A stretch of DNA of 11,439 bases from Planctomycetota bacterium (lineage in GTDB: Bacteria > Planctomycetota > Phycisphaerae > WQYP01), in NCBI GenBank assembly GCA_021838985.1, contig JAKCCC010000025.1, positions 1 to 11,439 of the forward strand, given 5' to 3'. Below, in pieces: positions 1 to 6,962 of the stretch (its first letter is position 1; each line of letters starts with the position of its first letter). Under the pieces are notes generated by a model, which saw only the letters and a list, made by a program, of their open reading frames with translations, was not told where the DNA came from and searched no databases. Both the position numbers and the translations under genes were made by a program.

Positions 1-870
1 TACGCCAACAAAGGCCTTAACCTGTATATTGAAGCCCTGGCCCGGCTTAACCACTGGTTACGCAGCGGCAATATTCCGGTGACGGTGGTGGCGTTCATCA
101 TCACCCGGGCGGCATTCAAATCCATCAATGTGGACGTGCTGCGCCGCCAGGCGATGTTCGGCGATCTGAAACGTTCGTGTCAGAGCATCGCGGAGCAAAT
201 GGGGCAAAACCTGCTGTCGGCGGTGAGCATGGGGCGTCTGCCCGATAGCGCGGAGTTGCTTTCCGAACCGGCAGTGATCCGACTGAAGCGCGGCCTGCAC
301 GCGTGGCGGGCCGCTCGCCCTCCGCCGATCGTGACCCACGACCTGTGGGATGACGCCCATGACGCGGTGCTGGGGCAGCTGCGCCTCTGCCAGCTGTTCA
401 ACGCCCCTGAAGACCCGGTGAAGGTGGTGTTCCACCCCGATTTTTTGACAGCCACGTCGCCGCTGCTGGGCTTGGATTACGATCAGTTCATCCGGGGCTG
501 CCATCTCGGCGTATTTCCGAGTTACTACGAGCCGTGGGGCTACACCCCCATGGAATGCGTCGCAAGTGCGGTGCCCGCGGTGACCAGCGATCTGGCGGGT
601 TTCGGTAGTTATGTGCTCGAGCACATTTCCGATCCGGCCGCGAAGGGCTTGTTTGTCGTGGGGCGGCGCTATACCACTTTCGATCAGGCCGCCCATCAGC
701 TTACGGAAATTTTGTTTAATTACACTCTGAAAGATCGGCGCGGCCGTATCGAATTGCGCAACCGGGTGGAGCAGCTTTCGGAATATTTTGACTGGAATCA
801 GATGGTAAACCATTATGCCCACGCGTACCGCCTGGCGCTTTCGCGCAAGTTTCAAACCGTGGAACCGTAA
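1..870 (+). CDS. Glycogen synthase, GT3 (eukaryote-type), C-terminal part
   Basis: The gene enters from the left edge; 289 codons are visible and the start is missing. The product should transfer glucose from UDP-glucose to a growing glycogen chain in the cytoplasm. The segment follows the C-terminal half of animal and yeast glycogen synthases almost block for block. A KGLNLYIEALARLN-like stretch opens it, followed by VKVVFHPDFL and RGCHLGVFPSYYEPWGYTP. Visible residue E177, in YEPWGY, matches the active-site loop Glu of GT3 enzymes. An arginine cluster at visible residues 246, 247, 249, 253 and 255 has the same spacing as the glucose-6-phosphate sensing helix of the eukaryotic enzymes. The protein stops soon after this helix and lacks the long phosphorylated tail of animal GYS. 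Bacterial GlgA (GT5) has a different layout, so GT3 is the better call. ribD follows after one base. Confidence 0.93.
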   Translation, partial: YANKGLNLYIEALARLNHWLRSGNIPVTVVAFIITRAAFKSINVDVLRRQAMFGDLKRSCQSIAEQMGQNLLSAVSMGRLPDSAELLSEPAVIRLKRGLHAWRAARPPPIVTHDLWDDAHDAVLGQLRLCQLFNAPEDPVKVVFHPDFLTATSPLLGLDYDQFIRGCHLGVFPSYYEPWGYTPMECVASAVPAVTSDLAGFGSYVLEHISDPAAKGLFVVGRRYTTFDQAAHQLTEILFNYTLKDRRGRIELRNRVEQLSEYFDWNQMVNHYAHAYRLALSRKFQTVEP

Positions 871-871
871 A

Positions 872-2002
872 ATGGTTGAGAACCCGCGGGCCTGGGATGC
901 ACGCATGATGCAGCTGGCTTTGCGGCTGGCGCGCCGCGGCTTGGGATTGGTCGAGCCGAATCCGCCGGTCGGAGCGGTGATCTGCCGGGGCGGCCGCATC
1001 GTTGGCCGGGGGTGGCATCGGGCCTTTGGCGGACCCCACGCGGAGGTGGCGGCGATCCGGGAAGCGGCCGGTCAGGCGCGGGGGGGCACGCTTTATGTGA
1101 CACTTGAGCCATGCTGCCATACCGGAAAAACCGGACCGTGCACCGAAGCCATTCTGGCCGCTGGAATCAAACGGGTCGTGGCGGCGATGACCGATCCCAA
1201 TCCCTTGGTCGGCGGTCAAGGGCTGCGCCGCTTACGCCGCGCTGGGGTGGAAGTGACCACGGGCATCGGCCAGCGTCAGGCGGAACGGCTTACCGCGCCA
1301 TTTCGGAAATGGATCACCACCCGCCGGCCTTATGTCACGCTTAAATGGGCGCAAAGCATCGACGGCTGTGTGGCCGATCGAAACGGTCGATCTAAATGGA
1401 TCAGCTCGCCGCCGGCGCGGCAATTGGTGCATCAGCTTCGTGGGCGGGTGGACGCCATTATGGTCGGTATCGGAACGGTTTTGGCTGATGATCCGATGCT
1501 CACCGCCAGACCGGCGCACAGCGGCGATCGACGGCGCGTACCACAACGCCTGATTCTGGACAGCGCCTGTCGCCTTCCTCTACAGAGCCATCTGGCCCAG
1601 ACGGCCCGGAACATACCCGTGGCCATCTTCCATAATGCCCATTTATCCCCGGCGGCGCACCGCCGCCGCCGGTGGCTGGAGGAGCTGGGCGTGCAATGCC
1701 GCGCCATCCCCGCCATGGGGCGCCACCGATTGGACCTGCGGCGCATCCTTCAGCTGCTTGGCGCCGAAGGGTGCTCTCAGGTGCTCGTGGAAGGCGGGCC
1801 ACGAGTCTTGGGTGACTTTTTGGCCCGACAGCTGGCGGACCAAGCCTGGGTCTTCGTGGCGCCTCGCATCTTGGGCGATGACTTGGCGCGTCATGCGGTG
1901 GCGGGTATCCCCGCGGCCAAGCTAAGTCAATGCGCCGGCGCAACGGTGCAGTCCGTAAGGCGCTGCGGCCCGGACCTGTGGCTGCGGCTCAATTTGGCCT
2001 GA
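872..2002 (+). CDS. ribD: RibD: pyrimidine deaminase / reductase of riboflavin synthesis
   Basis: This bifunctional cytoplasmic enzyme performs steps two and three of riboflavin synthesis: deamination of the diaminopyrimidine ribosylamino phosphate, then NADPH reduction of its ribose. The deaminase domain (about residues 8-150) shows EPNPPVGAV, the zinc and proton-shuttle motif H56-A-E58, and the zinc cysteines C81 and C90 in PCCHTGKTGPC. The reductase domain (about 155-376) opens with RPYVTLKWAQSIDG, then has GIGTVLADDPMLTAR and ends with LVEGGPRVLGDFL. The length, 376 residues, is normal for the family. The ATG at 872 is chosen because it follows the upstream stop by one base and has GGAA at 861-864. 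The open frame upstream to 815 only overlaps the glycogen synthase gene. An in-frame ATG at 905 is possible but would trim the N-terminal helix. No other rib gene is in the window. The 3' end overlaps nuoH on the opposite strand. Confidence 0.96.
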   Translation: MVENPRAWDARMMQLALRLARRGLGLVEPNPPVGAVICRGGRIVGRGWHRAFGGPHAEVAAIREAAGQARGGTLYVTLEPCCHTGKTGPCTEAILAAGIKRVVAAMTDPNPLVGGQGLRRLRRAGVEVTTGIGQRQAERLTAPFRKWITTRRPYVTLKWAQSIDGCVADRNGRSKWISSPPARQLVHQLRGRVDAIMVGIGTVLADDPMLTARPAHSGDRRRVPQRLILDSACRLPLQSHLAQTARNIPVAIFHNAHLSPAAHRRRRWLEELGVQCRAIPAMGRHRLDLRRILQLLGAEGCSQVLVEGGPRVLGDFLARQLADQAWVFVAPRILGDDLARHAVAGIPAAKLSQCAGATVQSVRRCGPDLWLRLNLA

Positions 2003-3260
2003 CCACTTCCGCCGCGGACTGGTAGCGGCTGTTAAATACGGGCAGACGTCGATTGGTCGATTCACCCGGCCAGAGCTGATTCATCGCCACGGTGCCGGCC
2101 AATAACGCGACGTTGCCCAGTAACAGCCAGCCGCGGTGCTCAATGGCGCCCTCCCGCCGCAAGTAAACAAACAGCGCTGCCAGCAGAAACGTGCCCAGCG
2201 ACAGGGGAATCAGCGTTCGCCAGGCCAGGTTCATAAGCTGATCGAAGCGGAACCGCGGCAGCGTCCAGCGCACCCACATGTAAAAGAAAATGAACAGTAT
2301 TACCTTCGCCCAGAACACCACGAATTTCAGGATCACCCCGCCCCAGCCCGTCACCAACGGCTGTCCCGGCGCGCCGGGATAAATCAACTGGTCAATCCAC
2401 GGCAAATGCCAGCCCCCAAGGAAAAGCGCTACGGCCACCGCGGCGCCGGTTATCATGGCGGCGTATTCGGCGAGGAAAAAGAGGGCGAACTTCATGGAGG
2501 AATATTCGGTGTGATATCCACCGACCAGTTCCTGCTCGCATTCAACGAGATCGAACGGGGCACGATTGGCCTCGGCGAAAATGCACGTGACAAACAGGAG
2601 AAACGCCGCCGGTTGAATGAAGACGTTCCAGGCCGGCAGGAAGAAGATGGTGGAAAAATAGGACGCCTGGCTGCTGGTGATCGCGCCGAGCCGCAGGGTT
2701 CCCGCGACGACGGCGACGGATAAAAGCGAAAGCACGAGCGGAATTTCATAACTGATCATCTGGGCGGTGGCCCGCAGACCGCCCAGGAAGCTGTATTTAC
2801 TACCGGAGGCCCAGCCGGCCAGCACCACGCCATAGACGGAAAGCGAGGCCATGGCGATGACGAACAGCACGCCGATCCGCGGGTTCGCTACCATGACGGA
2901 AAAATTCTTCGGAAACGTCCAGCCCCCCAGCCAGCCCGGCAGATGCGCCCCGGCGCCAAGCACGCCGCCCCAGGGAATCACCGCGAAACCGCACAGGGCG
3001 GGAGTGATGATCACGATGGGCGCCAGCAGAAACAAAATACGGTCGGCGTTGGCCGGGACAAATTCCTCCTTCAGGATGAATTTCACGCCGTCCGCCAGCG
3101 GCTGGAGCAAGCCCTTGGGCCCGACGCGATTGGGGCCTAAGCGATCCTGCATCCACGCGGCGGTTTTGCGTTCCAGCAAAATCAGGTAGGCGATGACGCT
3201 TAAGAGCATGCCGACCATGAGCAGGGCGAAAACCAGATGGGCGATAAAGATGCCAAGCAT
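1989..3260 (-). CDS. nuoH: NADH-quinone oxidoreductase subunit H
   Basis: NuoH is the membrane subunit of respiratory complex I that sits at the junction with the peripheral arm and helps form the quinone chamber. Both family signatures are present: ERKTAAWMQDRLGPNRVGP at residues 30-48 and EANRAPFDL at 230-238, followed by ECEQELVGGYHTEYSSMKF. About eight to nine hydrophobic helices run from residue 3 to 396. The start at 3260 is chosen because MLGIFIAHLV begins the first helix. The frame stays open to 3491, but those 77 extra residues are hydrophilic and unlike the family. The 423-residue product is longer than typical NuoH (about 330 residues): roughly the last 55 residues add a hydrophobic segment (377-396) and a polar tail. 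No neighbouring nuo gene is present; upstream is a non-coding gap and a different operon. A weak GGGA lies eight bases before the start. Confidence 0.96.
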   Translation of the reverse strand: MLGIFIAHLVFALLMVGMLLSVIAYLILLERKTAAWMQDRLGPNRVGPKGLLQPLADGVKFILKEEFVPANADRILFLLAPIVIITPALCGFAVIPWGGVLGAGAHLPGWLGGWTFPKNFSVMVANPRIGVLFVIAMASLSVYGVVLAGWASGSKYSFLGGLRATAQMISYEIPLVLSLLSVAVVAGTLRLGAITSSQASYFSTIFFLPAWNVFIQPAAFLLFVTCIFAEANRAPFDLVECEQELVGGYHTEYSSMKFALFFLAEYAAMITGAAVAVALFLGGWHLPWIDQLIYPGAPGQPLVTGWGGVILKFVVFWAKVILFIFFYMWVRWTLPRFRFDQLMNLAWRTLIPLSLGTFLLAALFVYLRREGAIEHRGWLLLGNVALLAGTVAMNQLWPGESTNRRLPVFNSRYQSAAEVVRPN

Positions 3261-3371
3261 AGCGCCAGTCCCGTTTACAACCTTCGATAACACGCCAGAA
3301 TATACGGACCGCACCGGGTGTTGGCAATGTTCCGGTGACGCCCCGTCATTTTCAGGACAGTTCCTCCGGAT

Positions 3372-3396
3372 CCCGCCGATACTCTGCCCCGGCGGG
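3372..3396. repeat. Inverted repeat in the nuoH leader region
   Basis: CCCGCCG at 3372-3378 pairs perfectly with CGGCGGG at 3390-3396 across an 11-base loop. It lies about 110 bases upstream of nuoH. No T-run follows on either strand, so it is not a standard terminator. It could be a leader hairpin or a protein site, or chance in GC-rich DNA. Confidence 0.35.
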
Positions 3397-3465
3397 TCTT
3401 CGACCTGCGGAACAGGAAAAGAGCACCAACCTTGTGTAGATACGCTTTTTGTTGAGATTGGATGT

Positions 3466-3502
3466 AAAAATCCGCCGCGGCAATGTTTCAAGTCTTGCCG
3501 CG
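3466..3502 (-). terminator. Probable intrinsic terminator after the cvpA-like gene
   Basis: On the minus strand CGCGGCAA (3502-3495) and TTGCCGCG (3483-3476) form a perfect 8-bp stem with an 11-base loop. A short GCGG stretch and then five T residues follow (3470-3466). It lies about 70 bases beyond the stop of the cvpA-like gene and would separate that operon from nuoH. The T-run is short and sits five bases from the stem, so efficiency is uncertain. Confidence 0.5.
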
Positions 3503-3573
3503 TAGCGTATGCCTACGCTGCCTTGCCTGGCGCCCCGCTGGCTCCAACCCGGTGCTTGGCGGGCGCGGCCCCC

Positions 3574-5253
3574 TTACCGCGCTAATTGATAATCCGCCGC
3601 CCCACCCGAAGTCCCAATCGTCGCCGCGCTGGTACCCTGACTTTTTACCGTCACCGCGTTCACGGAGATCCAGACGTGACTGGCGGAAAAACTCCAGGCG
3701 AGAAGATCGTAATGGCCCGCGGCCACGTGCCACTTCAGGGTGGAATTGGCCGCCCCGCCCTCGACCCGGCGCGAAACAATCAGGTAGGAGCGCAGCTTGG
3801 GCTTTAACGTGCCGTTGAAGTATTCACGAATACGCGACATGCAGCCGCTGGTGCTGTGGCCGACCTGCGCCGCCAGCAACAGGGGAATCAGGCTGCCCCA
3901 GCTTTCCTGACTGGAGTCCGGTTGGCCGCTCATCAGGTTGGCGGAAGTGAACTCCGACGCGGCCGAGCTGGCATTGGGCGATCCTTGCGTATGCCGGGCG
4001 GCTTGGGACCACGCCGACGTGGGGCTGGTCAGGGCGCTCTTAATCGTTTGCAGGCGGCGGAACGCGGTTTCCAGCAGGGGCCGGACCTCGCCCAGGGTGA
4101 TGGCGGAGCGGATAATCCACAGATGCACCGTCCCCGGCGAGGCGCCTAACCGCAGCGAAAGTTGCAGCACCGTATTGTTGTACGGAAGCTGCGGGTAATC
4201 CTGGCGCGGCAGGAGCGCCAATTGGGTTGGGATCTGCTTCTGCGCCAGGCCGCGTTGTAGGTTCACGCGGGCCGTGCTCTTGATTTCCAGAAAATGCGGT
4301 TGACCGCCGGCCCCGGTGACGAACAACCAGTCCTGGATTACCGCCTGGCCTGAGCCGAAGCTCCGGTAATCATCCACGATCGGCTCATCCAGGGACAGGG
4401 GTTGAAAACGCCGGCCATCTTGCAGCAGCCCGCGGGGGTAATATTGATGTTGCCGTTGGGTCACCAGGCGGACCTGGGTGGGCGTCAGGCGAAAATAGTC
4501 CTCCACGCCGCTGACATCCGGCGCCCGCGATCCTTGGCTGACCGCCGTACGGATGATCCACGCCTTTTTTCCGTGGCGCACCTCGCGCCGCGGGATGTCC
4601 AGCGCCGGGAGCTGGCGGGATGGCACTTCGTATACGGCCAGTACTTTCAGTAAATTCGCCGGGAGCGTTCGCAGGTCCGCGTATTGCACGCCGTGGCGAT
4701 AGCCGTCCAGCTCGCGCAACAGATCGGGATGAATGCTGGCCAACGGGGTGGAAAATCCGCCTAACGCACCGCCGCTAAGCCAACGCCAGATGGCCGCGGT
4801 AAAAGCGTCCGGTGCCAGCCATAAACCGTTGGAAGCGGTATCGTTGTTCCAGGCGGGATAGCGGTTATAGCCTAGAATCGTGCCGGGTAGGGGCAACATA
4901 TACGCCCCGATCAACAGCGTGCCGATGAGAATCATCGCGGTGAAAAAACCCAGCGCCCCGGCAGCGACGCGGCCCGTCCATAGCGGCAGGTCCAGATCGC
5001 CACGCACCAGAAAATCGAAACCGGTGCGCAATACCGCGAACGCCACTACAAAAATCGCCAGAAAGATCACACCGTGGGCGTAGGCCGGCTTCCAGGCCAG
5101 CATAATTTGTGACAGCGGCTCGTAAAGCCCCATCGCCAGGGCGGAAGCGAATAAGGCGCTCGCCAGCAGCAGTGCCGCCGACAGCGGTCCCTCCGTCGCC
5201 ATAAACAGCGTCAACAGCAGAATGAACGTTAGCACCAGTAATTGCAGAATCAT
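3574..5253 (-). CDS. CvpA-like membrane protein with large unknown C-terminal part
   Basis: The product has 559 residues. The first 120 contain four hydrophobic segments (about 2-20, 24-44, 60-80 and 94-119), and their layout resembles the CvpA (colicin V production) family of inner-membrane proteins. The rest (about 121-559) has no domain I recognise. It is soluble and probably extracytoplasmic, with a serine- and threonine-rich stretch at about 406-455. The start ATG overlaps the stop of the upstream GspE-like gene by four bases (ATGA), which points to coupled translation and a shared role. CvpA relatives have been linked to secretion and envelope stress, but the function here is unknown. 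The CvpA assignment rests on topology and general sequence character rather than on diagnostic residues. The tail could be a planctomycete-specific domain. Confidence 0.8.
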   Translation of the reverse strand: MILQLLVLTFILLLTLFMATEGPLSAALLLASALFASALAMGLYEPLSQIMLAWKPAYAHGVIFLAIFVVAFAVLRTGFDFLVRGDLDLPLWTGRVAAGALGFFTAMILIGTLLIGAYMLPLPGTILGYNRYPAWNNDTASNGLWLAPDAFTAAIWRWLSGGALGGFSTPLASIHPDLLRELDGYRHGVQYADLRTLPANLLKVLAVYEVPSRQLPALDIPRREVRHGKKAWIIRTAVSQGSRAPDVSGVEDYFRLTPTQVRLVTQRQHQYYPRGLLQDGRRFQPLSLDEPIVDDYRSFGSGQAVIQDWLFVTGAGGQPHFLEIKSTARVNLQRGLAQKQIPTQLALLPRQDYPQLPYNNTVLQLSLRLGASPGTVHLWIIRSAITLGEVRPLLETAFRRLQTIKSALTSPTSAWSQAARHTQGSPNASSAASEFTSANLMSGQPDSSQESWGSLIPLLLAAQVGHSTSGCMSRIREYFNGTLKPKLRSYLIVSRRVEGGAANSTLKWHVAAGHYDLLAWSFSASHVWISVNAVTVKSQGTSAATIGTSGGAADYQLAR

Positions 5254-6953
5254 GTGGGTTTATTTTCCGTTTCCGGTCGGGCGGCGGCCGGGGTGCGGGG
5301 TGGACCCGCCGGCGCGGTTTTTCCACCGGCCGTTTTCCCACCGCCGCAGACCCGCAAAACCTCTTCCATAGACGTCAGGCCCGCAGCAAACTTTCGCACG
5401 CCCTGTTCCACCATCAGCATCATCCCGTTTTTCCGGGCTATTCCACGTATTTCTTCGCTGGGCTTGCCGGCGCGAATGGCGGCGCGAAGCTCCGGATTTA
5501 TCAACATGACTTCAAAGATGGCGGTCTGACCGTGATAACCGAAACTGTGGCACTCCGGACAGCGCACCAAATTGCCTTTGGCGTCCCGCGCCGGCTGCGT
5601 GTTGGCGCGGAACGCTTGCATCTGCCGGGCCACCGGCAGATTCAGCCGGGCAATTTTCGCGGGATCCGCCTGATAAGCGATCTTGCAGGTCGGACAGAGC
5701 AGCCGCACCAGCCGCTGGGCGATGACGGCGCGTAGACAGTCGGCCGCCAGGGCGTCGTCGGCCACGGTTTTGCGCCACCATTCCACAGCGCTTAGGGTAC
5801 TGGAAGCGAATACCCCCAGGTAAACGCGATGTTCGGCCACACTGTACCGGGCGATGGCCGTGGCGGAGGCGGGTTCGGGACATTCCGCCACCAGCAGCAC
5901 CTGTGGATCTTTGCGCATCATACTTTGCAGCTGGCGGGCATGGCCGCCCTCGGAGGTCTCCGGATCAAAGCGCGTCACCGTGACCGACTCAAACTCCAGC
6001 CGCGGGTTGGTCTCGAGCGTTTGAATGCTGTTGGTGTAAGCGTCGTGCGCCGCCACGAGCGAATAAAGGGTCGTGGTGCGACCCATATGGGGCGGTGACG
6101 CCACCAGCACCAAACCTTCCGTCCCCTTAAGCGCCTGCTGCAAGGCGGTGAGTTGATCCGCGGCGAACCCCAACTGCTCCACGGGCACCCGCCAATTACC
6201 GGCTTCATTGGCGACCAGCGCCACTTTCTCGCCGGCGGTCGTTCCGCTGCTGTACACCGTCCAGACAGTGGAGTGTTTCTCCAGGTCCATGATTCGAAAA
6301 ATGCCCTTCTGCGGCCGGCGCCGTTCTTCCAGGGATAAACCGGCCAGCGCCTTGACCGCCTGAATCAACGGCTCCGCGGTGCTGCGCGGCAGGCCCGATT
6401 GCGGATACACCACGCCGTCGATCGTGAACCGGGCATCATAGACCTGCGGGCCAGGCACCAGTTCCACCCGCCGTGCCTGGTTCTCCACGGCCTGCACCAG
6501 CAACCGGTCCACCAGGACCATCCCCGCCCATTCCGGGGCGTCCGATGCGGGCAATGGTGCCGGTTTTTTGGCGGCGGTAAGGTAAGTCAGCGCCAGCTGC
6601 GCCGCGGATTTCTGGACCGGCGCCTTCTGGCCCGTGAATTTCACCCCGCCCAGCAAGGCGGCGAACATCTCCCCGGCGGAGCCGAGCTGGGCCACCCGTA
6701 CCTGCCGGTACCACCAGGCCAGGGCAACCGCCATGGCCGCATTCACGGGCAGCGCCAGCCAGAAGCTGGGCAGCACGATCCAGAAGAGCAACATGGCCAC
6801 CAGGGAGCCTAAGAGCAAGCTCTGCCAAAGCACCGGGGACAGTTCCGGCAGATTCCCCAGGTCCTGGTCGATCCACGCGCACAACCTGGCCCAGGCCAGA
6901 AGCAACAGCACGGCCACTATCAGAAATGGGATAGTTATATATATGTGTGGCAT
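5250..6953 (-). CDS. Membrane-anchored GspE/PilB-like protein, degenerate Walker A
   Basis: The 567-residue protein resembles the secretion ATPases GspE and PilB but departs from them at key points. Two hydrophobic segments (about 5-25 and 42-80) precede the ATPase-like part, which is unusual because GspE and PilB are normally soluble. At the Walker A position (286-294) it reads SPPHMGRTTT instead of GPTGSGKTTT, so the phosphate-binding lysine is Arg292 and three loop residues are changed. The Walker B segment VLLVAE keeps Glu357. The usual RDxET and His-box sequences are replaced by CPEPASA and VAEHRVYLGVFASS. The tetracysteine zinc site is intact (C420, C423, C465, C468). The gene starts nine bases after the pilT stop, with AGGG overlapping that stop, and ends in a four-base overlap with the cvpA-like gene. 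It is probably a structural or regulatory pseudo-ATPase that may pair with the intact PilT-like enzyme. Confidence 0.85.
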   Translation of the reverse strand: MPHIYITIPFLIVAVLLLLAWARLCAWIDQDLGNLPELSPVLWQSLLLGSLVAMLLFWIVLPSFWLALPVNAAMAVALAWWYRQVRVAQLGSAGEMFAALLGGVKFTGQKAPVQKSAAQLALTYLTAAKKPAPLPASDAPEWAGMVLVDRLLVQAVENQARRVELVPGPQVYDARFTIDGVVYPQSGLPRSTAEPLIQAVKALAGLSLEERRRPQKGIFRIMDLEKHSTVWTVYSSGTTAGEKVALVANEAGNWRVPVEQLGFAADQLTALQQALKGTEGLVLVASPPHMGRTTTLYSLVAAHDAYTNSIQTLETNPRLEFESVTVTRFDPETSEGGHARQLQSMMRKDPQVLLVAECPEPASATAIARYSVAEHRVYLGVFASSTLSAVEWWRKTVADDALAADCLRAVIAQRLVRLLCPTCKIAYQADPAKIARLNLPVARQMQAFRANTQPARDAKGNLVRCPECHSFGYHGQTAIFEVMLINPELRAAIRAGKPSEEIRGIARKNGMMLMVEQGVRKFAAGLTSMEEVLRVCGGGKTAGGKTAPAGPPRTPAAARPETENKPT

Positions 6954-6962
6954 TATTAGGCC

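Larger units (their letters stand above)
3261..3573. other. Non-coding gap between nuoH and the cvpA-like gene
   Basis: These 313 bases hold no convincing gene. The frames open across them are hydrophilic, proline- or arginine-rich, and resemble nothing recognised. The gap should contain the nuoH leader and promoter and the end of the upstream minus-strand operon. No good -35/-10 pair for nuoH could be picked by eye. Three perfect inverted repeats are visible: 3372-3378 with 3390-3396, 3476-3483 with 3495-3502, and 3504-3509 with 3514-3519. Only the second looks like a terminator. Confidence 0.6.

Noticed and set aside
815..871. Earlier ribD start
   Set aside because: It lies inside the end of the glycogen synthase gene, and RibD similarity begins only after the ATG at 872.
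58..999. Long minus-strand open frame opposite the glycogen synthase
   Set aside because: It is a shadow of a clearly conserved plus-strand gene, with histidine- and arginine-rich composition typical of antisense frames in GC-rich DNA.
3261..3491. N-terminal extension of nuoH by 77 residues
   Set aside because: The extra residues are hydrophilic and unlike NuoH, and the frame crosses hairpins. The first membrane helix begins at the ATG at 3260.
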